A DNA stretch of 64,000 bases from JBGSUZ01 sp963677505 (GCA_963677505.2 CAXXWB010000014.1:1-64000); one strand, 5' to 3'; shown: positions 44,062-53,845, numbered from the stretch's first letter. A program made the numbers and translations. Notes: generated by a model from the sequence alone, not told the origin.

Positions 44062-45765
44062 TTGGATATTAAACATATAGATGGAGATTTGCTTGCGAAA
44101 ATGTTTAAGCAAGCAGCATATACACTTAATCAAAACAGAGCATTGGTAGATTCGCTAAACGTTTTCCCAGTGCCAGATGGTGATACAGGGACAAATATGT
44201 CTCTCACCATGAATGCAGCAATTACTGAAATTGACAAGACGCCAACTGACCATGCTGGCAATGTGGCAAAAGCCATGTCAAAAGGGTCATTAATGGGGGC
44301 AAGAGGAAATTCAGGGGTTATTCTTTCACAGATTTTTAGAGGATTTTCAAAGGGATGTCATGAAAAAGCTCAATTAACATCTGTTGACCTTGCAATGGCT
44401 ATCAGAGAATCATCTGATACAGCTTATAAAGCAGTTATGAAACCTGTAGAAGGGACTATTCTTACAGTTATTAGAAAAACAGGAGAACTTGCAGTTGAGT
44501 ATACAGAATTAGAAATGCCAATTCATGAGCTTCTGGCTGTTTTGATTAGCAGAGCAGAAGAAACCCTTGAAACAACACCAGACTACTTACCTGTATTAAA
44601 ACAGGCGGGTGTTGTGGATGCAGGCGGTAAGGGCCTTGTTCTAATCTTAAGAGGTTTTATGGACGCTGTGTTAGGTGTGGAATCTCACTATGCCATTGAA
44701 GAAAGCAAAGTAGGACACGCTCAAACTCAAATTTCTGCAGAAGATATTAATTTTACTTACTGTACAGAGTTTATTTTAAAAACACGAATTGAAGACGTGA
44801 CCTATCTTAGGAATAATGTAGAAAAAATGGGAGATAGCATGGTATTTGTTCAAGACGAAGATCTTGTAAAAGTCCATGTTCATACCAATAACCCTGGGGT
44901 TGCTTTAGAAGAAGCCCTTAAGTTTGGGGATTTGATGACCATTAAAATTGAAAATATGAGACAGCAACATTCTTCTATTGTAGACGCAAAAGAAACTGAG
45001 GCGATATTAAGCCCCGCAGTAGGGACTCAGCCCGAGAAAACAGTTGAAGAAGCTGTTTTAGAAGAAAAAACAGAAGTTCCCGCTAGCAACATAGCTGAGC
45101 CACTAGCCACCCATGGTATTGTTTCCATTGCTATGGGTGAAGGTCTTGCTAGAATTTTAAAAGACCTTGGTGTTAACGTCATTATTGAGGGCGGTCAGAC
45201 CATGAACCCTAGCACAGAAGACATTGTAAAGGCAATTGAAGCTTGCAATGCTGAGAATGTTTTCGTATTGCCAAACAACAGCAATATTATCTTAGCGGCC
45301 AATCAAGCCAAAGATATTCTTTCTGATAAAAATGTTTTTGTACTTCCTACAAAAACTGTACCTCAAGGTATTGCTGCATTGATTCAATTTAACGCTGAGC
45401 GTACAGCAGAAGTTAATTTTGAAAATATGAAAGCGGCTATTGAGACTGTTAAGACTTTACAAGTAACGTTCTCAGTTAGAGACACAGTATTCAATGGCAT
45501 GGATATAGCGAAAGACGATATTCTTGGCGTTGCCGATGGCACCATCATAGAAGTAGGTAAAGATGTTGAACAAGTTACATTAAAAGCTTTAGAGCAGTTA
45601 ATCGATGAAAATTCTGAAATTGTCACTTTGTATTATGGTGAGAATCTTACAGCAGAAATGGCTCAAGCTTTGGCAGACCATTTAACTGAAAAATATAATC
45701 ATATCGATGTAGATGTTCAAGAAGGCGGACAACCACTTTACTACTATATTGCCTCTGTGGAATAA
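44062..45765 (+). CDS. fakA: Fatty acid kinase subunit FakA-like (DAK2 domain, YloV)
   Basis: FakA phosphorylates FakB-bound fatty acids, feeding acyl phosphates to PlsX/PlsY for phospholipid synthesis. The 567-residue protein has the N-terminal DAK2 nucleotide domain with PVPDGDTGTNMSLT (ADP/Mg-binding aspartates), a middle domain and a C-terminal FakA-specific domain with the SVRDTVFNG segment. The TTG at 44062 has GGGAGG 8 bases upstream; the ATG at 44020 would overlap asp23. No fakB is encoded in this window. Confidence 0.92.
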   Translation: MDIKHIDGDLLAKMFKQAAYTLNQNRALVDSLNVFPVPDGDTGTNMSLTMNAAITEIDKTPTDHAGNVAKAMSKGSLMGARGNSGVILSQIFRGFSKGCHEKAQLTSVDLAMAIRESSDTAYKAVMKPVEGTILTVIRKTGELAVEYTELEMPIHELLAVLISRAEETLETTPDYLPVLKQAGVVDAGGKGLVLILRGFMDAVLGVESHYAIEESKVGHAQTQISAEDINFTYCTEFILKTRIEDVTYLRNNVEKMGDSMVFVQDEDLVKVHVHTNNPGVALEEALKFGDLMTIKIENMRQQHSSIVDAKETEAILSPAVGTQPEKTVEEAVLEEKTEVPASNIAEPLATHGIVSIAMGEGLARILKDLGVNVIIEGGQTMNPSTEDIVKAIEACNAENVFVLPNNSNIILAANQAKDILSDKNVFVLPTKTVPQGIAALIQFNAERTAEVNFENMKAAIETVKTLQVTFSVRDTVFNGMDIAKDDILGVADGTIIEVGKDVEQVTLKALEQLIDENSEIVTLYYGENLTAEMAQALADHLTEKYNHIDVDVQEGGQPLYYYIASVE

Positions 45766-45812
45766 AGATATTTAATTCTAATAATTTTTAGCATATGACA
45801 TTTATACAACAC

Positions 45813-45836
45813 ATGGCTAGCCTTTGCGCTAGCCAT
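45813..45836 (+). terminator. Weak hairpin before recG
   Basis: A 9-bp stem ATGGCTAGC/GCTAGCCAT with loop CTTTGC is not followed by a T-tract. It may be a partial terminator or processing site between fakA and recG. Confidence 0.4.
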
Positions 45837-45880
45837 TGCTGTTGGTTCTGCTAATTTTGACTATTTTGGGAGAGATTCAC

Positions 45881-47905
45881 ATGAATATGAGTTTAACTGA
45901 ATTGAAAGGCGTCGGGCCTAAAACTGAAAAGAAACTCAATCGTTTAGGGCTGTTTTCTGTAGAGGACCTTTTAGAAAACTATCCGAGAACCTATGTAAAC
46001 AAAGGCAATATTGTTAAAATAGGTGATTTTAATGATGGAGATTTTGTCACAGTAAAGGCTAGAATTGCAGGGGTTCAGTCTCAAATGACTAAATTTAAAA
46101 AATCGATGTTAAAGCTTAAGATTACAGATGGTTTTGGCTATTTACAATTAATATATTTTAATGCGCCCTATCTACAAAAGAAATTTCAAGTGGGAGAGTC
46201 TTTTTATTTTTTTGGTCAAATTAAAAAAGATGGGCTTTTGCCAGTCATGTTTCAACCAGAATATTTTCCTGTGAATGAGAACAATGACCCTGAAAAGATC
46301 CTTGGGATTTCGCCGATTTATGCCTTAACCGATGGTTTAACTCAAAATGAACTATGTGAGTTTCAAAAAACGGCCCTCTCTATGTTGTTACCAAAATTGA
46401 GAGATACTATGCCTTTGTGGCTTACCCAGTCGTATCGACTCTGTCAAAGACCTTTTGCAGTGGAACAGATTCATTTCCCTAAAGATAAGAGTAGTTATAA
46501 AATAGCGAAGTATAGACTGATTTTTGAAGAATTATTTCAACTACAAGCAGGTCTCTTTGCCCTAAAACGAGATTTAGGGCATCAACATGGCTTTGTACAT
46601 GCATTGGGAAGTGTGAAAGAAAGTATTCAGTCTAAACTCCCTTTCCAGCTAACCGAAAGCCAAGTGGAAGTCGTAGACGAAATTTTTAAAGATATGTCAA
46701 ATAATCGTGCTATGAACAGACTTGTTCAAGGCGATGTAGGTTCTGGTAAGACCATTGTGGCTTTTATGTCCATGTTTCTAGCTTATGAAAATGGTCATCA
46801 ATCGGTACTTATGGTACCTACGGAAATATTGGCAGAACAGCATTATCGATCCTTTAAAGAACTGTTTGGAGAAGACTTTCCAATTGCCTTGCTGACGGGA
46901 AGTACAAAGCAAAAACCAAAAATAAAAGAGAAAATCACTTCAGGCGAAATTAAGTTTGTCATTGGGACCCATGCTGTGCTTCAAGATGATTTGTCCTTTG
47001 ACAGTTTGTCTTTGGTCATTACAGATGAACAACATCGATTTGGAGTAGGACAAAGACTAAACCTTAAAACCAAGGGTTTCAATCCTCATGTGTTGGTAAT
47101 GTCTGCGACACCCATTCCGCGAACTTTATCCTTAGTTCTTTATGGGGATGTGGATATTTCAATTATTCGACAGATGCCATCAGGTAGAAAGTCGATACTA
47201 ACAGAATATGTACCTTCAAAACACTTTGAGCAGGTTCATAGGGCAATAACTGAAGCAGTGGGTCGAAATGAGCAGGTATATGTGGTTTGCCCTCTGGTTG
47301 AAGAATCAGAAACATTAACGCTAAATTCTGCAGAAAAAACATGGGAATCATTAAAGGCTGTATATCCAAATTTAGAAATCGGTCTCATACATGGAAAGAT
47401 GAAGAGCAAGGAAAAAGAACAAATTATGCACGCTTTTGAGGAAAAGGCATTAAAAGTATTAGTGGCAACAACAGTTATAGAAGTGGGAATAAACGTACCC
47501 AGCGCTACGGTAATGGTTATCATGGATTCGGACCGCTTTGGATTAAGCCAACTCCATCAGCTAAGGGGAAGGGTAGGTCGTGGTGGCGCTCAATCTTACT
47601 GCTATCTTGTTTCGGATCAACCTGGAAGGGTTGCAAAGGAACGTATAAAGGTCATGGTTGATTCTACTGATGGGTTCTATATTGCAGATAAAGACTTAAC
47701 GTTACGAGGGCCAGGGGAATTTTTTGGAACGAGACAACATGGGTTGCCTCAACTGAAGCTAGCAGACCTTTCCAAACATTTGGATATTCTCCAAGTAGCT
47801 CAACAGGCTGTGAGAGAATTATTTGAACGTATTGAAATTGAAGAGGAATCTCAGATTTATTTAGCAGCGCTTAAGGGAAGTTTAATGGAAAAGTTTGCAT
47901 TGTGA
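45881..47905 (+). CDS. recG: ATP-dependent DNA helicase RecG
   Basis: RecG remodels stalled forks and branched recombination intermediates. The 674-residue protein has an N-terminal wedge/OB region (LKGVGPKTEKKLNRLGL), Walker A GDVGSGKT near 284, a DEQH box near 382, and C-terminal helicase motifs with QLRGRVGRGGAQSYC. The ATG at 45881 is chosen because GGGAGAG lies 6 bases before it; the upstream in-frame start at 45836 has no ribosome site and lies in the preceding hairpin. Confidence 0.96.
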   Translation: MNMSLTELKGVGPKTEKKLNRLGLFSVEDLLENYPRTYVNKGNIVKIGDFNDGDFVTVKARIAGVQSQMTKFKKSMLKLKITDGFGYLQLIYFNAPYLQKKFQVGESFYFFGQIKKDGLLPVMFQPEYFPVNENNDPEKILGISPIYALTDGLTQNELCEFQKTALSMLLPKLRDTMPLWLTQSYRLCQRPFAVEQIHFPKDKSSYKIAKYRLIFEELFQLQAGLFALKRDLGHQHGFVHALGSVKESIQSKLPFQLTESQVEVVDEIFKDMSNNRAMNRLVQGDVGSGKTIVAFMSMFLAYENGHQSVLMVPTEILAEQHYRSFKELFGEDFPIALLTGSTKQKPKIKEKITSGEIKFVIGTHAVLQDDLSFDSLSLVITDEQHRFGVGQRLNLKTKGFNPHVLVMSATPIPRTLSLVLYGDVDISIIRQMPSGRKSILTEYVPSKHFEQVHRAITEAVGRNEQVYVVCPLVEESETLTLNSAEKTWESLKAVYPNLEIGLIHGKMKSKEKEQIMHAFEEKALKVLVATTVIEVGINVPSATVMVIMDSDRFGLSQLHQLRGRVGRGGAQSYCYLVSDQPGRVAKERIKVMVDSTDGFYIADKDLTLRGPGEFFGTRQHGLPQLKLADLSKHLDILQVAQQAVRELFERIEIEEESQIYLAALKGSLMEKFAL

Positions 47906-47954
47906 TAAATAGTTGGATAATATAGAAGCAGATATTGTATAATGAGGGTAATCT

Positions 47955-48500
47955 ATGAGAATAATTTCAGGTAGAGCAAGAGGAACTAAATTAATGACCT
48001 TAGAAGGTTTAGATACTAGACCAACTACTGATAGAGTCAAGGAATCACTTTTTAATTTACTGCAATATGATTTTTATAATAAGCAAGTTTTGGACTTGTT
48101 TGCAGGATCTGGAGCACTTGGGCTAGAAGCTATTAGTAGAGGTGCTCAATCGGCCATATTTGTAGATATGAACAAGGCTTGTATAGAGATTATTCGCAAA
48201 AATGCAGAGAAGACAAGGTTCTTAGAAGAAGTTAAGTTGGTTCAAGGAGAATGTGTTTCAGCCATTCACAGATTGGAACGAGATTCTATAGACCTGATCT
48301 TTATGGATCCACCTTATTCAAAAGACTATGTAGAGCCTATTTTGCAGACTATTATAAATGACGGCATCCTTAAAATAGAGGGTATTGTTGTCATCGAACA
48401 TGCTAAGAATGATGTTTGGAACCTACCTGTCGCATTGGAATTAGTAAAAACACGAACTTATGGCATAACATCTTTGACAATTTACAGGAGGGTATCATGA
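47955..48500 (+). CDS. rsmD: 16S rRNA m2G966 methyltransferase RsmD
   Basis: RsmD methylates G966 of 16S rRNA. The 181-residue protein has the SAM-binding segment VLDLFAGSGALGLEA and the catalytic motif DPPY in FMDPPYS. The stop overlaps the coaD start by ATGA, the usual rsmD-coaD coupling. Confidence 0.96.
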   Translation: MRIISGRARGTKLMTLEGLDTRPTTDRVKESLFNLLQYDFYNKQVLDLFAGSGALGLEAISRGAQSAIFVDMNKACIEIIRKNAEKTRFLEEVKLVQGECVSAIHRLERDSIDLIFMDPPYSKDYVEPILQTIINDGILKIEGIVVIEHAKNDVWNLPVALELVKTRTYGITSLTIYRRVS

Positions 48501-48976
48501 AACGTGTGTTGTATCCAGGGAGCTTCGACCCTATTACCAATGGGCACTTAGATATTGTCAGAAGAGCCTCGAAAATGTTTGACGAAGTCATCGTTGGTGT
48601 ATTGGTCAATGCTCAAAAGAGTCCTATGTTTGATGAAGACGAAAGGGTAAAGCTCATAAATGAAGCCATCAAAGATTTGAATAACGTGAAAGTTATTAAA
48701 TTTAGCGGATTATTGGTTGATTATGTTGCAAAAGAAAATATTACAGCAATCGTCAAAGGTTTAAGAGCTATATCTGATTTTGAAATGGAGTTGCAAATGG
48801 CTTCAATGAATAAAAAGTTAAATGATGACGCAGAAACCATCTTTATGATGACAGCGACTGAATATTCCTATTTAAGCTCAAGCTTAGTAAAAGAAGTATT
48901 TAGATTTGGCGGGGAAATAGCGGGTCTTGTTCCCGATAACGTATACAAATACATGCATGAAAAAAATAAACCATAG
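48497..48976 (+). CDS. coaD: Phosphopantetheine adenylyltransferase
   Basis: CoaD adenylates 4'-phosphopantetheine in the penultimate step of coenzyme A synthesis. The 159-residue protein has the nucleotidyltransferase motif GSFDPITNGH near the start and EYSYLSSSLVKEV near the end. The ATG at 48497 is set by AGGAGG in the end of rsmD and by family length; the ATG at 48416 would lie deep in rsmD. Confidence 0.97.
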   Translation: MKRVLYPGSFDPITNGHLDIVRRASKMFDEVIVGVLVNAQKSPMFDEDERVKLINEAIKDLNNVKVIKFSGLLVDYVAKENITAIVKGLRAISDFEMELQMASMNKKLNDDAETIFMMTATEYSYLSSSLVKEVFRFGGEIAGLVPDNVYKYMHEKNKP

Positions 48977-48988
48977 GAGTTGAATGCT

Positions 48989-49558
48989 TTGAGACAATCG
49001 TCTGATATGAATTTAAAGGTTCTTGATTTGCTAGATGAATTTGAAAATAAGCTTGAGGGCTTGTCGGCAATTCCTTTAACGGGAAAGGTCATGATTGACC
49101 GAGAAGAATTTTTGGAAATTTTGAGAGAGATTCACATTTTGTTGCCTGAAGAATATCAACATGTTAAATGGCTAAAAGACCAGAAGAAGCAAATAGTTGA
49201 AGAAGCTCAAAAACAAGCTGAAGTCATTATGCAAACTGCTCATAGTGATGAAAGAAGAATTGTTGAACACGCTCAATTAGAAGAACGCAGAATTTTAGAC
49301 AGCGCTCGAGATGAAGAAGTGCGCATCATGGAGCAAGTGGAAGAACGTGTTAATCAATTAGTTGAAGAACATGAGATTGTCATTCGTGCAAAAGAGCGCG
49401 GAGAGCAAATTTATAGAGAAGCTGAAGAGTTTGCTGAGGAAATCAAGGGTGGCGCTTACGAGTATGCAGAAGATACTTTGATGCAAGTAACCACTAATGT
49501 AGAAGATATTTTAACAACCTTAAGACAGAATGTAAGAGAACTTAACAATTATAAATAG
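48989..49558 (+). CDS. Coiled-coil protein of unknown function
   Basis: The 189-residue protein is mostly a long charged helix (about residues 55-170, rich in Glu/Arg/Gln), of the type often labelled ATPase or V-type ATP synthase subunit by similarity of coiled coils. I do not assign a function. Homologues commonly follow coaD in Clostridia. The TTG at 48989 has TAGGAG 9 bases upstream; the TTG at 48980 abuts that site. It ends the recG-rsmD-coaD run. Confidence 0.75.
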   Translation: MRQSSDMNLKVLDLLDEFENKLEGLSAIPLTGKVMIDREEFLEILREIHILLPEEYQHVKWLKDQKKQIVEEAQKQAEVIMQTAHSDERRIVEHAQLEERRILDSARDEEVRIMEQVEERVNQLVEEHEIVIRAKERGEQIYREAEEFAEEIKGGAYEYAEDTLMQVTTNVEDILTTLRQNVRELNNYK

Positions 49559-49592
49559 GTCCATTTTAGACAATAGAATTATAGATAATATA

Positions 49593-49637
49593 AAAGACTT
49601 TGAAGAGCCGTTGGGTTCATCAAAGTCTTTTTGTTTA
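49593..49637. terminator. Terminator between the coiled-coil gene and tmcAL
   Basis: An 11-bp stem AAAGACTTTGA/TCAAAGTCTTT is followed by TTTTGTTT. The opposite strand leaves the stem into an A/T-rich stretch, so it may also serve the converging tmcAL gene. Confidence 0.88.
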
Positions 49638-49689
49638 ATTCATAATAGAAGGGACTAAATGTTAACAAAGGCTAGCACATCCGAAAGCC

Positions 49690-50928
49690 TTATTTAATAT
49701 AAAGGGGTGTTTGCCTAAACATATGTCCACCTCTACGCACATTGCCCTTTAAAAGCAGGTGATATAGATCTGAGGCAGTACAGTCAATTTCCCACTGCCT
49801 ATTGGCTGAAGGCGTTGCTGGTCTAAAGTGCTTAGCATTAGTAATGACAGGCAGACTGGAATCCATTTCACTTAGCAATTGGCGCCCCTTCTCGTTAAAA
49901 GCCAAAATACGAATATACTCGGGTTGTGTTAAAAAGTCGTTCTTTAAATCTTGTTTGGTAATGCCAAGAAGCAACTTAGCCATAACTCTTTTTAGCCTGC
50001 CCGTGGTATAAATCTTGGTCTTCAGTGCGTTTTCAAAATTGTGGTATTCTTCGTGTTCTATTGCTTTTGACTTCATTCTTTGAGGCAGACCTTCAGCCAT
50101 ATCATGTATAGAGCTGAGTTGTGACACCGTAGAACGTCTGAGTTCAAATAAAACCCATTCCTGCCAAAGCGATAAGTCGGGCATTAAAACTGTACCCTCT
50201 TTTGAAAAAAGATCACGTGCCACATGGCTAGGAACAGTTTCGCTTAATGAGTTAAGGTCGCCTAATGGGTCAAAATCTTTAGAATTTCCAATGGCAGAGC
50301 GTATAGCCGTTGCACTAGAAATTGAACCGGTTAGGGAAGTAGCTTTATAGTCTGCCTGAACACGTTGAATAGTTAAGGGGACTATAGTACTGTTTAGGCG
50401 ATGTAGTGCATCCATGTAGCCAAGTCCTAATATATCATTTGAACCAGAAAGGTCAGTGGACTCATTCTGTATTTTTATAAATTTATCCCTATGATTTTGA
50501 AATGAAAGAGAAGGGTCTTCTCGTTGAGCCATTTGAAATTCAGATTGTGCTAGTAACATTTGTTTCTGAATACTTTTAAGATGTTCTATATCACCAGATT
50601 CACTGCCGAAACAGAGCGAATCTACAATGCCGAGCGCATTTAAAATAGATACGGCCCCATAGGAAAAATAACCTGCGCTGGCTGTTGAAAAAAGAGTAGG
50701 AAGAGCAATGACTAAATCGACTCCAGAGCCTATAGCCCATTTTGCCCGAGTGTGTGGGTCTGCTATGGCAGGTTCACCTCTCTGGGTAAAGTGAGGACTC
50801 ATGACTGCTACGACAAAATCCGCACCGGCTAAAGATTTAGATGCTTCTATATGATAGGCATGACCATTATGAAAAGGGTTATATTCAGTTACGATACCTA
50901 GTATTTTTTGAGAATTTTCTAAGGACAT
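49690..50928 (-). CDS. tmcAL: tRNA(Met) cytidine acetate ligase TmcAL (YlbM)
   Basis: TmcAL acetylates the wobble cytidine of elongator tRNA-Met using acetate and ATP. The 412-residue protein has the nucleotidyltransferase motif TEYNPFHNGH near the N-terminus, matching the family. The minus-strand ATG at 50928 has AAGGAG 6 bases upstream; the TTG at 50934 directly abuts that site. It is divergent from ackA. In spore formers ylbJ is often next to it, but none is present here. Confidence 0.93.
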   Translation of the reverse strand: MSLENSQKILGIVTEYNPFHNGHAYHIEASKSLAGADFVVAVMSPHFTQRGEPAIADPHTRAKWAIGSGVDLVIALPTLFSTASAGYFSYGAVSILNALGIVDSLCFGSESGDIEHLKSIQKQMLLAQSEFQMAQREDPSLSFQNHRDKFIKIQNESTDLSGSNDILGLGYMDALHRLNSTIVPLTIQRVQADYKATSLTGSISSATAIRSAIGNSKDFDPLGDLNSLSETVPSHVARDLFSKEGTVLMPDLSLWQEWVLFELRRSTVSQLSSIHDMAEGLPQRMKSKAIEHEEYHNFENALKTKIYTTGRLKRVMAKLLLGITKQDLKNDFLTQPEYIRILAFNEKGRQLLSEMDSSLPVITNAKHFRPATPSANRQWEIDCTASDLYHLLLKGNVRRGGHMFRQTPLYIK

Positions 50929-51014
50929 ACCCAACTCCTTATAACATTGATATGTATATTATACTATAGTTATGTATTTAAATAAATTCATAGGAAGAAT
51001 ATTGTATACTTTCC

Positions 51015-51042
51015 TTGAAAAAATTCATATTTATTTTATAAT
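51015..51042 (+). promoter_or_regulatory. Promoter for ackA
   Basis: TTGAAA (51015-51020) and a perfect TATAAT (51037-51042) are separated by 16 bases, 46 bases before the ackA ATG. Confidence 0.82.
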
Positions 51043-51088
51043 GAAAAGGAGGCATATGCCACTGAACAAAAACTCAAGGGGGTAAATC

Positions 51089-52282
51089 ATGAACGTATTA
51101 GTTATAAACTGCGGTAGTTCATCATTAAAATACCAATTAATGAACATGAAAGACGAATCTGTATTGGCAAAAGGCTTAGTTGAAAGAATTGGCATCGAAG
51201 GTTCACAACTTACGCATGAAGTTCCAGGCAGAGATAAAGAAAAAATTAAAGTGCCAATGGAAAACCACAAAGATGCATTAAAGCACGTTTTAGACGCGCT
51301 TGTAGACGAAAAGATTGGCGCAGTCAAAAGCCTTTCTGAAATCCAAGCAGTAGGTCACCGTGTTGTTCACGCAGGTGAATACTATAGTGCTTCTGTTGTT
51401 ATTGATAACGATGTCATGAAACGTCTTAACGAGTGTATTCAATTAGCACCACTTCACAATCCACCGAACATTATCGGTATTGAGGCGCTTCAAGAATTAA
51501 TTCCTGGCGTTCCAAATGTAGCTGTATTCGACACAGCATTCCATCAAACAATGCCACCAAGTGCTTACATTTACCCATTACCATATGAATTGTATGAAAA
51601 CCATAGAATTAGAAGATACGGCTTCCACGGAACAAGCCACAGATATGTTTCGCAAAGAGCTGCAGAGATTCTTGGCAAAGACATTAAAGACCTTAAACTC
51701 ATCTGCTGTCACCTTGGTAACGGCGCATCTGTAGCTGCAATTCAAGGCGGAAAATCAGTTGCAACATCAATGGGATTCACACCGCTTGAAGGTCTTGTAA
51801 TGGGTACTAGATGTGGTGATATCGACCCTGCAATCGTTACTTTCATCATGGAAAAAGAAAATCTTTCTATGGATCAAGTGAACGACCTTCTTAATAAGAA
51901 ATCAGGCGTATTAGGTATTTCAGGCGTTTCAAGTGACTTCAGAGACATTGAAGAAGCTGCAGCAGCTGGTAACAAAAGAGCTGAATTAGCCCTTGAAGTA
52001 TTCGATGATCGTGTAAAACAATACATTGCAGCTTACGCAGCAACTATGGACGGCGTTGATGCAGTTATCTTCACAGCTGGTCTTGGCGAAAACTCTATAG
52101 TAAACAGAAAGCACATCTGCGATGGTATGGACTGGATGGGTATTGAAATTTCTGACGAAAGAAACAACGTTAGAGGCAAAGATCAAATCATCAGCTCTGA
52201 CAATTCAAAAGTTAAAGTTTTAGTTGTTCCTACAAACGAAGAGCTTATGATTGCAAGAGATACAGTAGAATTAACAAAATAA
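51089..52282 (+). CDS. ackA: Acetate kinase
   Basis: AckA forms acetate and ATP from acetyl phosphate, the energy-yielding step of acetate fermentation. The 397-residue protein has the ASKHA motifs: NCGSSSLKYQ at the N-terminus, RRYGFHGTSHRYV, and the adenosine segment TAGLGENS. CAAGGGGG precedes the ATG, and the gene's promoter is strong. Phosphotransacetylase (pta), its partner, is not adjacent. It is followed by yceD-rpmF, as in many Clostridia. Confidence 0.97.
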   Translation: MNVLVINCGSSSLKYQLMNMKDESVLAKGLVERIGIEGSQLTHEVPGRDKEKIKVPMENHKDALKHVLDALVDEKIGAVKSLSEIQAVGHRVVHAGEYYSASVVIDNDVMKRLNECIQLAPLHNPPNIIGIEALQELIPGVPNVAVFDTAFHQTMPPSAYIYPLPYELYENHRIRRYGFHGTSHRYVSQRAAEILGKDIKDLKLICCHLGNGASVAAIQGGKSVATSMGFTPLEGLVMGTRCGDIDPAIVTFIMEKENLSMDQVNDLLNKKSGVLGISGVSSDFRDIEEAAAAGNKRAELALEVFDDRVKQYIAAYAATMDGVDAVIFTAGLGENSIVNRKHICDGMDWMGIEISDERNNVRGKDQIISSDNSKVKVLVVPTNEELMIARDTVELTK

Positions 52283-52322
52283 TAAATTGTCATTTGTATA
52301 TTTATCCATCAAGTAAAATTGC

Positions 52323-52351
52323 TTGACAAATATATGTGTGCTTTGTATAAT
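52323..52351 (+). promoter_or_regulatory. Consensus promoter for yceD-rpmF
   Basis: TTGACA (52323-52328) and TATAAT (52346-52351) are both perfect matches and are separated by exactly 17 bases. The short leader holds a small CATGTT/AACATG inverted repeat and GAGGTG before the ATG. Confidence 0.92.
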
Positions 52352-52378
52352 AATCATGTTGTAAACATGAGGTGAAAC

Positions 52379-52885
52379 ATGATTCTCAATTTAACAGAAG
52401 TCACAAGCGGAAAACTTAGCAAAATACCATTCTCTCATCGATTTATTCCTGAGATCGAGGAGAAGATTAATTTTGGAATCATTGCTATTAGCGAATTTGA
52501 TATAAATGGCGAAGTATCTAAAAGTGGTAATACCATAGTAATTGATTTCACTATTAAAGGTGAAATTGAGTATGAGTGTGCCCGTTGTTTAGATTCAGTT
52601 TTTCGAAATTTCGAGAAACAGCTTCACAAAACGGTTATTCGAACGTCACCAATGGATTCGGAAGATGAAGACTGGTACTTAAGCGAAGACCACTTGTTGA
52701 ATCTTGACCAAATCGTCGTAGACGAAATTGTAATGGATTTGCCATATCAAACCGTATGTAGCAAGGACTGTAAAGGGCTATGTCCTAATTGTGGTGTCGA
52801 TTTGAACCATGAGACATGTTCTTGTAAAGACGAGAAAATCGATCCAAGATTAGAGATTTTGAAAAACTTTTTCACGCAGGAATAA
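52379..52885 (+). CDS. yceD: DUF177 (YceD-family) protein
   Basis: The 168-residue protein carries paired cysteines (CARC in the middle, then CSKDCKGLCPNCG and CSC near the end), typical of the Firmicutes version of the YceD/DUF177 family. The family is associated with 23S rRNA accumulation and is nearly always encoded next to rpmF, as here. Its molecular action is unsettled. It is transcribed from a consensus promoter. Confidence 0.92.
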   Translation: MILNLTEVTSGKLSKIPFSHRFIPEIEEKINFGIIAISEFDINGEVSKSGNTIVIDFTIKGEIEYECARCLDSVFRNFEKQLHKTVIRTSPMDSEDEDWYLSEDHLLNLDQIVVDEIVMDLPYQTVCSKDCKGLCPNCGVDLNHETCSCKDEKIDPRLEILKNFFTQE

Positions 52886-52899
52886 GGAGGTGTGTACGG

Positions 52900-53079
52900 A
52901 TGGCAGTACCTAAGAGAAGATCATCTAAAGCTAGAAGAGATAAAAGAAGATCTGCGAACATCAAAATGACAGCACCAAATATCATTGAGTGTCCGCAATG
53001 CCATGAACCAAATGTGTCGCATAGAGTTTGCGGTAGCTGTGGTTTCTACAAAGGCAAGGAAGTTATTTCTGTAAACTAG
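52900..53079 (+). CDS. rpmF: 50S ribosomal protein L32 (zinc-binding form)
   Basis: L32 is a small 50S protein. The 59-residue product starts MAVPKRRSSKARRDKRRS, the family signature, and has two cysteine pairs (CPQC and CGSC) that bind zinc. AAGGAGGTG lies 7 bases before the ATG. It is the second gene of the yceD-rpmF pair, followed by a strong terminator. Confidence 0.97.
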   Translation: MAVPKRRSSKARRDKRRSANIKMTAPNIIECPQCHEPNVSHRVCGSCGFYKGKEVISVN

Positions 53080-53104
53080 TATTGCAGTTTTTAACAAGCG
53101 GTAA

Positions 53105-53141
53105 AGGCGAGTGATTAGTCACTCGTCTTTTTCTCTTTTTT
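53105..53141 (+). terminator. Terminator after rpmF
   Basis: A 10-bp stem with one G-U pair (53105-53114 with 53119-53128) and loop TTAG is followed by TTTTCTCTTTTTT. Confidence 0.92.
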
Positions 53142-53236
53142 GACTGCTTAGATAATCTGTCAAAAGAGTCTTAACAAGGGTGCAATCATGTAGGTACAAA
53201 TGACCATAAGTCATTAATGAATAAATGGTTTTTATA

Positions 53237-53261
53237 TGATATAATAGGACGTAGTCTTAAA
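53237..53261 (+). promoter_or_regulatory. fapR promoter with overlapping FapR operator
   Basis: TGA-TATAAT (53237-53245) is an extended -10 promoter. Overlapping it is AATAGGACGTAGTCTTAAA (53243-53261), which agrees at about 15 of 19 positions with the Bacillus FapR operator as I recall it (ATTAGTACCTAGTCTTAAT). Its position over the start point implies autorepression of fapR-plsX, relieved by malonyl-CoA. Confidence 0.72.
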
Positions 53262-53281
53262 AAGAAGATAGGAGTGATTCC

Positions 53282-53845
53282 GTGCCGAAGTTAAAAAAGC
53301 AGGAAAGACTGGAACAACTGTCTAAAATCATAGAGGAAGATCCGTTCTTAACCGATGAAGAACTAAGTGATTCTCTTGGAGTCAGCATACAAACCATTCG
53401 TTTGGATCGCCTGACTTTAAATATTCCAGAACTCAGAGAACGTATGAAGCATGTTGCTACTGAGAATTATGATAAGGTTAAAACCATTGGGCAGAGTGAG
53501 ATCGTAGGAGAATTGTTGGATTTAGAACTCAACAATAGAGCTATATCTATTTTAGAAACAGAAGAGAGCATGGTTTTTGAAAAAACAAAAATTGTTAAGG
53601 GACATTATATTTTTGCAATGGCTGAGTCTTTAGCCATGGCTGTTATAGATGCAAATGTGGCTCTTACTGGGGTTGCGAATGTTAAATACCGAGTACCTGT
53701 TATAGCGGGTCAAAAACTAGTTGCAAAGGCTCAAGTTACAAGAATCAGAGGCAGTGAGTATTTTATACATGTCATGATCAATGCCAATAACGATCAGGTA
53801 TTTAGAGGCAAATTTATATTGGTTGCCATGGCAACTAACAAGTAG
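53282..53845 (+). CDS. fapR: Fatty acid and phospholipid biosynthesis repressor FapR
   Basis: FapR represses fatty acid and phospholipid genes and is released by malonyl-CoA. The 187-residue protein has an N-terminal helix-turn-helix (about residues 1-60, DEELSDSLGVSIQTIRLDRLTL) and a C-terminal hot-dog fold that binds the effector. The GTG start has GGAG 7 bases upstream. An operator-like site overlaps its promoter and two more lie before fabH. It is followed at once by plsX, as in other Firmicutes. Confidence 0.95.
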   Translation: MPKLKKQERLEQLSKIIEEDPFLTDEELSDSLGVSIQTIRLDRLTLNIPELRERMKHVATENYDKVKTIGQSEIVGELLDLELNNRAISILETEESMVFEKTKIVKGHYIFAMAESLAMAVIDANVALTGVANVKYRVPVIAGQKLVAKAQVTRIRGSEYFIHVMINANNDQVFRGKFILVAMATNK